Part shown: positions 23,905 to 34,640 of the stretch, piece after piece | Layout: each line of letters opens with the position of its first letter | Numbering within the stretch: position 1 is the stretch's first letter | Assembly (NCBI GenBank): GCA_027972325.1 | Contig: JAPMOS010000160.1 | Location: 1-64,000 of the forward strand | Source: Paratrimastix pyriformis | Lineage: Eukaryota; Preaxostyla; Paratrimastigidae | DNA: 64,000 bases | Direction of reading: 5' to 3' | Translations under genes and position numbers: made by a program | Notes under the pieces: model-generated | What the model saw: the letters and a program-made list of their open reading frames with translations, nothing else | What the model was told of the DNA's origin: nothing | Databases searched by the model: none

Positions 23905-24239
23905 TTACTCGTCCTTCTCCCGGGCAGCCCCGTCTTCCCTTGGCTTCGCGGCCGCCCCCTTCTGTGCATCCCCACCATCATCATCATGCTCAGCATCCTT
24001 GACCATTGCCATGGGCGCGACACCCGCCTCGTCCTTCTCAGTCTCCTTCTTCTTCTTCTGCCCCTCGTCGCCCTTCATCTCCGGCTCCCCGGCGGCCGGC
24101 TTCGTGTCCGCGGTGATCTCGTCATGATCATCATGCTGCTTGTACTTGGGGTTCACCCACCGGCCCGAAGTGGCGCTGCCCCCCCGGTAGTCGGGCGGCG
24201 GGGAGCTGGGTCGGTACCGGTCTCGGTCCTGGGACTCTG
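23905..24239 (-). CDS. C-terminal exon of an unidentified hydrophilic protein
   Basis: A minus-strand exon begins after a TTGCGCAG acceptor (about 24240) and ends at a TAA at 23905-23907. It encodes SQDRDRYRPSSPPPDYRGG, then GRWVNPKYKQ, then a highly charged tail with KKKKETEKDE and an acidic DDDGGD patch. Low-complexity charged tails like this are common in RNA- or chromatin-binding proteins, but I cannot assign one. No upstream exon was found in the next kilobase. A simple-sequence origin is possible. Confidence 0.4.
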
Positions 24240-25221
24240 CGCAAGGGGGATGGCGGGGGGCGGGGCGGACGCAGAGGAGACGACAGGCAAGGGGGTGCGT
24301 GAGGACGGTGGGAGGGGCTGGGCAACCAGGGGACGCGAATTAATTCATGCCCGCAAAAAAAACAACAACAAGGCGATCCCGTCTGCCCCCCATGCCCCAC
24401 AAGCGGGGGGCCCGGGGGAGGCTAGCGGGGTGGACAGCGCGCCATGCGCCTGAGGAAACGGGGACGTCACGGCCGTCCCGAAACTCGCGTGGTGGACTGT
24501 GCGATTCGGGGTGCCGTTCTTTGAGGGCTGCAGTCTGTCTGTCTGTCTGTGGGGCGTGCGGTGCAGCGGGCGGGCGGGCGGGCGGGCGGGCGGGCGGGAG
24601 GGTGATGCGGGAGGAAGGGACGAGGGGAGCGGGGAGCGAGGCGCGAGGCGCGAGGAGTGGCGGGTGGCGGTGGGCACGAGATCGGGGTGGAGTGGGATGG
24701 CCGTCGATGAGGGGGCACCGCATCCCTGCTACTGCCAGCGCACAAAGGGTCCCCCGGCTGACAGAAGCAGGACCACGCGCCAAGGTGGTGTGTGCGTGCG
24801 TGCGCGTGTACGTGTGAGGTGTGTGGGGCGTGGGTGTGTGTGTGTGTGTGGGGGGGGGGGAGGGAGGTGATGATGATGGACTTTGGTGACACCAGTACCA
24901 GATGATGGTACATGGGGACGCGGATGCCCAACGCCCAAGAAGAACCAATGTAAGGGAATTGTGTTCCTTTCGGTTCAATCTTTTTGCCCCGTTGTTCAGT
25001 GTTTTCCCTGATTTACCTCCTCGATCCACCCTTGTTTCTTGGTCCCCCTCCCCCCGTTCTTTTCTACCTCTCCCTGTCACCATGGCCCCCGCCCCGAGCC
25101 CTAGTTGCCCGCAGAATTGCGGGGACATGGGAGGGACTGGGGGTCATGTTACCCCCCGGCTTCGGCCGGAATCGGGAGTTTTGCATCTCTATGTTGCAAA
25201 CATGTATGACACTCGCACGGT
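24240..25221. other. Spacer with simple repeats and an element 3' end
   Basis: It contains (GGGC)n at 24568-24600, purine-rich DNA and a (GT)n-like stretch at 24828-24850. At 25145-25169 lies CATGTTACCC followed by a perfect CCGGC / GCCGG stem with a TTCG loop, the same 3' signature as the LINE copies but without (CA)n. About 200 pyrimidine-rich bases precede it. No gene is supported. Confidence 0.45.
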
Positions 25222-25325
25222 CTCGTTTTATCTCTCAATTCCGACATTCCTTTTGGTTGTCTCTTCTCCTCATGGCCACCGAGAAGATTACCCGCGCCCT
25301 GACCAAGGAGGCACCGCATGACACG
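25222..25325 (+). promoter_or_regulatory. Conserved upstream block plus a possible first exon
   Basis: 25222-25270 matches 15777-15827. An ATG at 25272 opens an 18-codon exon (MATEKITRALTKEAPHDT) ending at the donor GTGAGG (25326). I found no continuing exon before the NTPase gene begins on the other strand at 25545, so this is either a 5' remnant or the start of a very short gene. Confidence 0.4.
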
Positions 25326-25546
25326 GTGAGGGTGGTGGGGCGTGATGGGTTTTTCTTTCCGTGCCCTTTCTTTTTTCCCATCAAAAAAAAAAAACGTCAA
25401 CCAAAGGGGCTGAAATTCTTGGAGTAAAAGTCAGAAAGGATCTGACAAAAAAGAGCTCATACTGTAGTTTTCGGAAGCAGCTTCAGCGTGGGGGTACGGT
25501 AAATCGCCGCAGGGGTCGGTGTGGCGATGCCGCATGCGGGCTTTCG

Positions 25547-27900
25547 TTAGGCCTTGGGCTTCTTTTTCTCGCCGTCGGAATGATCGTCATCCACGACACG
25601 GGTCGACGCGGGAGGCAAAGCAGCAACAGCTGGATCCTGCGGCACGGAAGCAGGGCCGGTCGATGAAGATGAGGAGGTTGGGGCTGGTGCCGCGGGTTTC
25701 CCGTTCACGCAGTTTCCATGATGACAGCCGCATTCAATGGAGCAGGTGACCTTCGCCTTTCGGCACACGCAGTTCTGACATTTCCCTCTCAAACAGTGGC
25801 AGCCGGTGCCCCTATGACAAAGATAGCTAGCCGAAATGAGCGGGGGGATGATGCAGACTTCGGGCGGAGTGTGATCGGCTCGGTGGTGGGGACCTTATGA
25901 GTTCCCCTCGCCCAAAGTTCGGATTGCCGGCCGCCGAAGACCGAGACTCCTGCAGCGCGCAGGGTTTCCCCAAGGGTCAGACTCACGACCACCTCGGGGG
26001 GAGGGCTGCCTGGCGTGAGGAAGATGAACATATTGTGGACCCTCGCTGTGGCGGAGGGGCGCGGGGGATACAAGCTTGCCAGGTAGTTGAAAAAGACGGC
26101 GTATTCGGAGGTGCTGTACCAGGCCAACGAAGCGGACTGGTCGGCCACAGCCTGGTCGGTCACCTGGTCCGCGATCAGGAAGCAGCCTACCATCCGCCCA
26201 TCCCGCCCGACTGTGGGGAGGGAGGGTCGAGCACCGAACAGACAGACCTTCATCATCGGCCAACAGCACCACGCGGATCATGTCAACGTGGGGGTGCCGG
26301 AAGTCCGATGGGAGAAAGCAGAGCAGGCAGGGGCGCCGGGTCTCCATCCGGAAGAGTGTCGCCAGGCGCTCGGGGGTCAGGGACGCCGGCAGAAAGAACT
26401 GCCGAATCGGGATCGCCTCTGGGAGCGACCGGATGAGCGGGCGCAGTTGCGGGACGAAGCGCAGCGTGCAACCCAGGGCTCTCCGTTCGTGGAAAAACCC
26501 GGCGACCACCGGGTTCGAACTGTCAACGGGGTACTCGGGCGGAAGTAGGGCGGACCGCGCCGCCAGGCAGAGCGCGTGATAATAAAGGGGTGAGGCAATG
26601 CGCACCAACGAGGGGGCCTCGTCGCTCGGCACAAACCAGCGAAGATCCACCTGTTTCAAGAGCCGTGTGCAGCCGCCGCGAGGGGATGAATAGAACAGAC
26701 ACACCCCGGTTTGTACGCCATGGTATCAGAGTCCCCGGTCACCATCTCGGCCACTTGGTGGAAGTACGCGACGGAGTCGAAGCCGGGCACGGCCGTTTCC
26801 AGGCGGAGCCTCATTGCCATCATGAGCGTCCCAATCAGCGCGGGGGCCTTCGGGAAGGCGGAGAGGTTGGAGGGCACGGGAATGCCTGCAGGGGGGTCCA
26901 TGACCAGCGAGGAGGCTGCGAAGGAGCCCGGTAAATCGCGTTGGGAAAGCAGAAACATCGCCGCGCATAAGGAGCCTCCCAAGAAATCATACAGCAAGTC
27001 CGGGACTGAAACGGCAGGGACCCCGGTGGTGGCAGTGGCCCCGGTGGTGGCAGTGGCCCCGGTGGTGGCAGTGGCCCCGGTGGTGGCAGTGGCCCCGGTG
27101 GTGGCAGTGGCCCCGGTGGTGGCAGTGGCCCCGGTGGTGGCAGTGGCCCCGGCAGCGGCAGTCAAATACTTGTCAAATGCCAGCCGGCCCACGTCGAGCG
27201 GGTAGGCGAAGGGCACAGTGGCAACTTGGCTGGACATACTGGGCACTGGGAAGGGAGCACCGGCGGACGAGGCCACCACCATCAAAATCCGCCGTTGGTC
27301 TGCAAATTGCGCAAACTCGGCAAACAGCACGGGCTCCACTTGGTCCACAATCACGATCGCTGCCCACGGAAACACGTACGATTCCAACTGGGCTTTATTG
27401 TAGGTACGGAAATAGAACACCTGCCCTCGGGGTGAATGAGATCGTTCGAAAACCACCAAAAACCAGACCTGTTTCGCGGGGAACTTCCGAGCCAGCGCGG
27501 CGGCGATCACCCTGAGAGCCTGGCTCTTGCCGGCAAACGGGGGGCCTCCCACAGTAATAAGAACACGGTCCAGCACAGACAATTCACCCATTGAAAAAAC
27601 CTTCAGAAGAAACTTGAAGAGCGCCGCCATCGGTGGGGTGATCATGACCCCAATCTGCCCAAGGTGTGGAGCTTCGTCGTCCCGTCTGCTGGTCGGAGGA
27701 AATGGAGCGATGGGGTGCACGAATTCGGGGACCAGCGGGTCACACTCGAGAAGTGACACAAGATGATCATCCTCTCGGTAATGCGGGAGAACTGTCGACA
27801 AATTGTGAGTGGATTCTTCCTTACCGCGTCGGCGGAAAAGCAGACCAACGACACCCGGAGGAGCAAATATAAAAAGGGTCGAAGAGTGAGGCCGGACCAA
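25547..27900 (-). CDS. P-loop NTPase with cysteine-rich C-terminus, copy 2
   Basis: Exons, all in phase: up to 27469 (start unresolved; the frame is open from 27900 but lacks an early ATG), 26701-27420, 26248-26650, 25987-26210, 25894-25949 and 25547 to 25826 or 25811. Introns are 48, 50, 37, 37 and about 70-80 bp. Motifs: Walker A GGPPFAGKS (about 27522-27548), a Walker B-like strand ending IVDQVEP, a GATATT tandem repeat (18-bp unit, seven copies), a long alpha/beta middle, and a C-terminal CXC-like metal-binding cluster (GTGCHCLRGKCQNCVCRKAK). The tail ends GEKKKPKA, possibly a nuclear-localisation signal. The role is unknown; it may be an ATPase that binds nucleic acid through the cysteine cluster. 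RHS/Crinkler-type NTPases are the nearest idea, held weakly. Confidence 0.75.
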
Positions 27901-28273
27901 GGAAGAAACAAGGGGGGTGCGGGGAAAAACACAGACAGGAGCTCAGCATCGGATTTTCGGCTTTTTGCATGACGCGAGTTGATTTCCAGAATCTCCTATA
28001 CCAGGGTGTAATACGTTAAGTTAATAAGTTCAGTCACGTCGCGTCAGCTCCGGGCATTTTCCATGGCGCTCCAATGCGGTGATCCCGGGGTACCAAGAAG
28101 ATTGTAGTTTAAATTTGGGCAATCGAAGCCCAACCCCTGAGGAGATGCATTGCCCAGGATACCATCCTCCCCCGAGCCCTTTGGCCTCCATTTCGACCCG
28201 TTGAAATGTCTTGTCGAATCATCCGAACTTCAGTGAACAAGGACTCCACAGGGATCCGCTCGTTTGAGTGGCA
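27901..28273. other. Upstream region of NTPase copy 2
   Basis: It contains about 85 bases absent from copy 1, then the shared GTTGAT ... ATACGTTA motif (about 27979-28019), then 250 bases in which I see no gene. Confidence 0.4.
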
Positions 28274-28374
28274 TGTTGTGGGAATAGGGTTTGTAGTCAC
28301 TCTCAAGGGACGTTGGCAATGGCTGAATCTCTTGGTGGGGCAAACCAGGGGGAAACAACCCTATTCCCACAACA
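28274..28374. repeat. 65-bp LTR-related core inside perfect 18-bp inverted arms
   Basis: TGTTGTGGGAATAGGGTT at 28274-28291 is the exact reverse complement of 28357-28374. The 65 bases between (GACGTTGGCAATGGCTGAATC...) are repeated in reverse orientation at 30243-30312, next to a gag-like gene, and are probably part of a long terminal repeat. Confidence 0.7.
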
Positions 28375-30242
28375 CCACCCTCCTTAGGGACGGGTTTCAC
28401 GCAAGGATGAGGCTGGAAGAGGGTTGGTAGGTAGGTAGTCACACGGATTAGCGACGATGGCGACGGCGGCGCTTGCCGTGGGTTCCACCCAGAGAGTCCA
28501 CAGGGGCGGCTGGGACAGGGGCGGGCGAAGAGGCAGATGGAGACATGGGCGGAGACATGGGCGGAGACATGGACGGAGACGTGGGCGGAGACATGGGCGG
28601 AGGTGGAGGAAGGGACAAGTCAGACCGCGGGGGCGGGGGGGCAGGGGCAGGGGGGGGCAGGGGCAGGGGCAGGGGCAGGGGCAGGGGTGTGTTGTGTGTG
28701 TGTGTGTGTGTGTGTGATGGAGAAACCCCAAAAGGGGTCCGCCCAACACCCCTGTATTGATCAGCTCATAACGGGGGTGCATCCCACCGAAGTGGGGGTA
28801 ACATGCGATAAACCACCAACCAACATGGACGACGCACTCGTCCACTGAAGACCGGCAGCAGACGCATGGAATGGAAGGAGCGGACAGGAGAGAGAACACG
28901 CAGAACCCCGCATCCATGAAACAAAAGAACGAAAAGACATTTTAAAAAGGCCTGAACGGGGAGGTTTACTCCCGACATACCATCGTGCGTGGGTGTAGCA
29001 CACATAGACAGTGCTCGCGCGCAACCACGAGAAGTCTCTCACCGCCGGTCCATCCGGGGTTGGAAAAGGAGGACGCCCGGCACGCACCACACGGACGCCA
29101 AGATCGGCACACGAGATTGGGGAGGCAGAGGGAAGAGGAGGAGCAGATGGACGTGAAGGAGGGTCAGAAGGGCGAGAAGTGGGAGGAGGTGGTGGAGGGG
29201 GCGCCAGAACACTCGACTTGGCCGCAGCCGGCTTGGTCGGAGCGGGGGCTGCCCGCGCAAACGGCCCCTTGATCGCCTTCCATCCCGCCTGGGCGAGACC
29301 CAAGGCGGACTGCAGGAGCGGCTTCCCCTGCTCAGTCTGGACCGGACCAGGGGCCGGCACCGAGGCGGCAGGGGGGGGCGGAGGCGGGGGCGGCGTCACC
29401 TCCCGGGCAGGTGTGGAGGTCGCCTCCGTACGCGCAGCCTTCTTGGGCGAGGGGCGAGGCGAACCCCCCTTTGCATCCGCGTGCTTCGGTGAGCGTGAAC
29501 GGACGCGGGAGCGGGGAGTCTTGTTGCGCCTCGTCGCCGATGAATCAGATGATGAGTGAGACCGGGAATGGACACGTCCCGGTCCCCCACCACGTTGATG
29601 GGTACGCGTAGGAAAACGTTCTGGCGAAGTTGGAGGGTCAGACGAGTCGTCAGTTGAGGATGCCGAAGAGTGGCGAGAATGAGATGGTGGAGCGTCGTCT
29701 CGATACTTGAGATAGCACTGCCACATAAACGAGGACAATAGTTTCTGGATCCAGACGGCAATGCGATCCCGAGACACAGCTGGAGAACAACCCTTCTGCA
29801 GCGATTCAATGATGCCCTTCAACAAGGTACTCGAAGGAAGCGCTCCAGAAGAGAAACCCAAATGCCCAAAGAGTTTGCAAAATTCATCCAGCATCGAATT
29901 CTTGAAAGTAGAAATGTGGTCAAGGTCGTGGAAGACCAGATCATCTTCCTCAGCGCGATTGAAAAATTCAATAAACACTTCGCGCTTGCCACATTGTGCG
30001 TGCTCTTTTAGAAAATGAGCTTGAAAGTCACTAAGGTGATTCTCCTCGGCAATATGCATGCACGAGGGAAGAACAAGCACGCAATTTGAATGTGCTGATC
30101 GGCTAGAACCCCGGGAGGGGGCAGGGGCAGGGGGACGGAGCAGGGTCAGGGAAGGCGGGTTGGACTGGACAACGTAGTCCGTGAGACCGCGGGGGTCTAT
30201 CACGATGGCATCTGACGGGCACAGAGAAGAAATGACACACAG
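28292..30242 (-). mobile_element. Retroelement fragments on the minus strand
   Basis: This is a fossil composite. It contains the LTR-like core (28292-28356), a proline/methionine-rich tandem stretch (28530-28690) matching 31960-32120 in inverted orientation, and a (CA)n-tailed 3' end with UUCG hairpin (28690-28805, minus). It also holds a minus-strand gag-like or ORF1-like region of about 1.1 kb (about 28980-30060; helical N-terminus with FFNRAEEDDLVFHDLDHIS, then Ser/Arg- and Pro-rich). Finally, the short segment IDPRGLTDYVVQSNPPSLTL (about 30150-30200) is also found at 31892-31940. The parts belong to at least two elements and are broken. Confidence 0.6.
28690..28805 (-). repeat. UUCG hairpin plus (CA)n, minus orientation
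   Basis: Read on the minus strand: CATGTTACCC (28805-28796), a perfect CCCAC / GTGGG stem with a TTCG loop (28796-28783), about 70 bases, then (CA)n at 28714-28690. This is the same 3' signature as the LINE copies, though the coding body upstream is not LINE-like. Confidence 0.7.
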
Positions 30243-32160
30243 GTTGTTTCCCCCCGGTTTGCCCCACCAAGAGATTCAGCCATTGCCAACGTCCCTTGCG
30301 AGTGACTACAGTAATATTACTCGTCGAATTTTGAACGAAACCCATGTTTTCCTTTTCCGCCGCCAGCGGAAAGCCATCTTCACAACGTGCCAACACCGCC
30401 TTGCATTCAGACATTCCCCACCGCGTCCAACTGGTCCAAGAGCTCTGTTTCCCAGAGTTTTCCATGTCCCAATGCACCTTCGACGGCCTACTCAAATTCA
30501 AGAAAGAGTGGGACCGCTTTTCTCTCATTCACCGGAATGTTGAGATGCCACCTCTCTGTGAGCACTTGCCAATGGAGCTCATCGACACTCTACCACTTGA
30601 TTCGTTTGACGATGATCAAGCCGTTTTTTCCGCTCTTTTTGAGATGCTTCGTCCGCGTGATGCCCATCAGCGCGTTGCGGAGTTGGAAAAGCTGACTTTC
30701 AAAGCCTCCTTTGCCTCTCCAGTGCCTCTTCACTTCCAGCTGACCCAGTTTATTCACAGCTACAAGGCACTTGGTGAAGCATTGGGTCTCCCGACTTTCT
30801 GCCTCAGGGAGCGCTTTCCACGCGCCATCCTTGGCGAGTTCGGCCGCGCCTTCAAGCGCGAACTCCGTGCGCAGTCGTCGCTGCGTCCTGACCGCGTTCT
30901 TGCAGAGCGTCAGGAAGCCTCAGTGGAAGCCGCGGTTCTCAAGTTCTTCCACGCCACTGACACCGCGGCTGCCTCCACCGCCCCGGCTCCCTCCACCGCC
31001 CCGGCTGCCACCGCCACCGACACCGACACCGACACCGACACCGCTGAGGACCCGGAAGAGCAGGCACTCAAGGCTTGCTTCGACTGCTCCCTGGCGCTCG
31101 CCAAGCGCCTACACGAGGCGAAGGAGACGCTCGTCTCCTCGGGCCTTCAGCTCCCGACCAGCACCCCGCCTCGCCCCCGCCAACAAGCCCCCAGCCCGTC
31201 GCCCTCCTGCCTCGGACCCGGCCGATTCAGCCTCCATGTCCTCCTCCGGTGACGATGAGACAATCGCCGCCGTCCCCTCCTCACGCCCGTTCTTTCCGTC
31301 GCTTCCCAAGCTGACGTTTGAAGGCCCGCCTGCGTGCCCTCGGCATTTGCGTGAGGTGCCGGCAGTCCGGCCATCAGGAGAGGGACTGCCCCCGTGCGGC
31401 CTCGGACCCCCCCGCACCCTCCCCTCCCACCAACCCAGCCCCAGCCGCCACCAGTGGTCCAGCCCCTTCAGCGCTTCCGCCGGCTGATCCCCCAGTCCGG
31501 CGGAGTGCCAGGCTCGCCGCTAAGGGCGACCCCAAGCACTTCCTCTGTGTCATGGTCGCCAACCCAGCCCGGACCCCCTACCCGCCTTGCGGTACCCTTG
31601 ACAGGAACTTCCGCACCACCGCGGTCCTCCCGGACGGGCGCCCTGTCCATGCCATCCTGGACAGCGGTGCCCAAGCCAACGCCATCAGCCAAGCCCTGGC
31701 AACGCATCTCGGCCTCGTTCCTCGGCCCCTCCGGAAGCCGTTCCCATCGTGACAGCCGGCGGACAGAGACTCGAGAGTGTCGGCACCCTGGAGCTTCCGC
31801 TCCGTTTCTCTCCTTTGGAGGAGGCTGCCCCGACCGTCGTGCACACGCATGTCATTTCTTCTCTGTGCCCGTCAGATGCCATCGTGATAGACCCCCGCGG
31901 TCTCACGGACTACGTTGTCCAGTCCAACCCGCCTTCCCTGACCCTGCTCCGTCCCCTGCCCTGCCCCTGCCCCTGCCCCTGCCCCTGCCCCGCCTCCGCG
32001 CCCCCGTCTGACTCGTCCCTTCCTCCACCTCCGCCCACGTCTCCGCCCACGTCTCCGCCCATGTCTCCGCCCACGTCTCCGTCCATGTCTCCGCCCATGT
32101 CTCCGCCCATGTCTCCATCTGCCTCTTCGCCCGCCCCTGTCCCAGTCGCCCCTGGGTGAT
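30243..32160 (+). mobile_element. LTR retrotransposon fragment: LTR core, gag, protease
   Basis: Fossil, plus strand. Parts in order: LTR-like core (30243-30312); gag (ATG at 30344; helical capsid-like region to about 31240, with Ala/Thr/Asp-rich tandem repeats at 30957-31047); a CCHC zinc knuckle CVRCRQSGHQERDC (about 31350-31395); an aspartic protease with AILDSGAQANAISQ (about 31650-31695); and the start of the polyprotein after it (IDPRGLTDYVVQSN), ending in proline-rich tandem repeats. No reverse transcriptase is present. It is broken, with a few interruptions. The family is probably Ty3-like, on gag and protease only. Confidence 0.7.
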
Positions 32161-32438
32161 TTGGTTGTTCAGTTGCCGCTGTTCGGGTGTTGCGGGTGCC
32201 CGGTGCCCGCAGGCCACCTTCTCCCGAGCAGCCTCCCCCAGGTAGGCCAAGTCACCCAACATGAGCTCCCCAGGGGCCAAGACAAGCTACCCGTCGGACA
32301 GATCGTCAAGTGTGTGGGGATGGTCCGACAGACACGTTCCTGCGTCGCCCGAAAGATAGCCATGTCGTGCGAGCTGCCGGCGTAAGGAGGCGAAAGTGAA
32401 ACAACCCTTCCGAGCAGGTTGACCACCACTTGGTACTT

Positions 32439-32441
<3 letters not shown>
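32161..32441. other. Spacer between LTR fragment and LINE
   Basis: I see no gene or named repeat in these 280 bases. Confidence 0.4.
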
Positions 32442-32469
<28 letters not shown>

Positions 32470-32530
32470 ATACCTCCCGGCTTACGCCGAGTCCGTTACC
32501 GGGCCGAAGCCCGCGGGTAACATAGACCTC
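32442..32530 (-). repeat. LINE copy 2 3' terminal hairpin plus (CA)n
   Basis: Minus strand: ATGTTACCC, CGGGC / GCCCG stem with TTCG loop (about 32500-32513), then (CA)n at 32442-32470. Nearly identical to the end of LINE copy 3. Confidence 0.8.
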
Positions 32531-32629
32531 CCGGTCCGCCCTCCTCGCGAGACGAGCTCGCAAGAAGGAACGCCCAAGTGGTCCATGGGTCGGCTCGCGC
32601 CCACAGGGCGGTCACCGCCGACACTCGGA

Positions 32630-33560
32630 CTACGTCCCTTCATCCATCCCTTCCTCATTCTTCTCGTTCTTCTTCCGCTTGATCGCTACGAGCATAGTTC
32701 TCCGCAGTCCACCCAGTTCGCTCCCAATCTCCTGGGTCTCTTCATCCACAATCCCCAGCTCTGCTGCCAGTCTGCAGTCATTCGCGTATATTTCCCTAAA
32801 CCCGCACCGTCTTCGCAGTCTCCCAGCGACTTTCTTCACCACACCTTCTGAAATCCCCCTCCAGTTATAGAGCACTTCGCCCTCCTTCGGACGCCCCTCA
32901 TAGTCAGCCTCCACTCCTCGCGCTCCCGCCTCCTTTCGCAACATGTTCTCCAATGCCCACAAGGGCTGGGTCCATCGGGAATCTCTCGGGCCCGCTGGTT
33001 CTCGAAGAGCAGAATGCCCACGTCAAACGGGGCCTTCCCCGCACCTTTCTCCCCGTCCGCCAGAAGCTCGGCAGCCAGAAGCTGAAGCCCCTTCCTCAAT
33101 GATAAACAGCTCCTTCAGTTGCATGTCCCCCCTCAGCGCCAAACCGACTCCATGCTGCGCCTTCATTCCCTGCACCGGCCGCGTCCGGTTTGGCTTGCCC
33201 ACTCCGTACGGGACTATCGCGATACATCGGAAGGCTCTCTTCCCAGCTCTACCAATTGGGCTCTCCGCCCAATCGCCAATTACCGTAAATAACCGGTCCA
33301 TCTCTTCCTGTGGGTTGTATTCAGGGTTGGCGAAGATGAGGAGGTCGCGATTCTCCTTAAACAACCCGTAGCCATCCAGTCTTCCACCCAAAACCAGTCA
33401 TCCTTGCTGGGCGTTCTGAATTCGGGAAGCTCAAATCGGCATTCCCAGGATGCGAGAATGCCATCGTTGTCAAACTGCCTGCTTGTCTGAGCAGAGAGGA
33501 CACCACGTGGGGGGTCGTCCACTGGTTTCGCAGGGTGCTCTTGTGGGTCTGCCCTTCTGC
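32630..33560 (-). pseudogene. LINE ORF2 C-terminal methyltransferase-like domain
   Basis: Order of motifs on the minus strand: RNQWTTP, SKDDWF followed by GGRLDGYGLFKENRDLLIFA, NPEYNPQEEMDRLF, FRCIAIVPYG, KELFIIEEG, FDVGILLFENQRA, and a charged C-terminus ending EEGMDEGT at 32630. The sequence FG ... (A)NP-x-(Y/F) followed by a hydrophobic VP strand matches the layout of PCIF1-type adenine methyltransferases, whose catalytic motif is NPPF. Here the third residue is Glu (NPEY), so activity is doubtful. The open reading changes frame at least twice across this domain in copy 2. The assignment is by pattern only. Confidence 0.5.
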
Positions 33561-33859
33561 CATCTCCGTACTCATCCCATCCACATATCGATCGCAGAGG
33601 TTCGCCACTTCTGTGGTGAACATTTCCCAGAAGCTGTCCCAGGTTCGGGCGCGGTACCAGCGCCCCCGCGATCGCTCGATGAGCTCCCAGAGTCTGTCCA
33701 TCGCTATTTGCTTACCTCTCACCTGCACACTTTGACCCATAGGCTCCACCCATTTTTCTTGGAGCAATTGTTCTGCATCTTCTGCTCCTTCCCCCTTGTC
33801 CAGCCACGCGATCAGTTTGATCGCATTGGCACCACTCCACCTTTCCGCGACACTGCCCA

Positions 33860-34640
33860 TCATAGCCGGGCATTCAAAAACCAAATGGTTCGTATAGTCT
33901 CTCGCCCCGCACCAACACCTCCCATCCCCTTCACCATTGATGTAGAATCTTATGTTGGCCGTGATGTAACGCTGCAAGATTGCCATCATGGCCAGTCTAC
34001 CCGACATTTCGCATCGCAGGGTCTGCGTATTTATTCCACCATTTCCCGTCTGAGCATTGATGACCACCAGTGCGTTCTTGCATTTCCGGGCCGCCCTGGA
34101 GATGCGTCCGCGGCTGAAGGACTGGAGGCTTGTGCGAAAGTCTCCCACCACCTCCTCCCCGTCGCATTGGTGAACCAACCGAAAACCCCAGGTCCGTTCC
34201 TGTTGCATCTTGCCTATGTCCTGTTTGATGCTTTGCCCGGCAATCTTGTCTGCCAATCTGTTCCCCTCCGCATCCAGCGATGCCCCTGTCTCCTGGTGCC
34301 CCTTCACCCACACCAGCCGGACACCCCCCCTGTGCTCCTTCAGAATTCGCTGTCCCCTTCGGAGGAGGCCCTCGGCCTTCGACTCGATCAGGTCTGTCGG
34401 TGTCCAGTCGTCCTTCATCAGCCTCTCCACCCATCCCTTTGCCACCTTACTGTCCGTGCGCACCTCCACGTTTGCATCCTGTCCCACCCTGATGGCTTCT
34501 AGAATGGCCTCCAGCTCTGCCTCATTGTTTGTTTGCCCTTTTCCCGTGCACCTTCTCCCGACCCGCACAGCCAGTGCCCCATTGACAGCTGCTCCACCAC
34601 CGCCAATGCCGCTCGCCGGGTCCTTCTTTGTCGCGCTACC
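33860..34640 (-). pseudogene. LINE RNase H and CCHC-like finger
   Basis: RNase H: TNNEAELEAI (Glu), VRTDSKVAKGW (Asp), WVKGHQE and GNRLADKIAGQ (Asp) lie in order between about 34640 and 34230. They are followed by a linker and the finger CWCGARDYTNHLVFEC (about 33925-33875), a C-x-C-x7-H-x4-C pattern of the kind found at the end of R1/I-type LINEs. The frame is open over about 400 codons (34568-33357), which makes this the best-preserved part of the copy. Confidence 0.8.
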
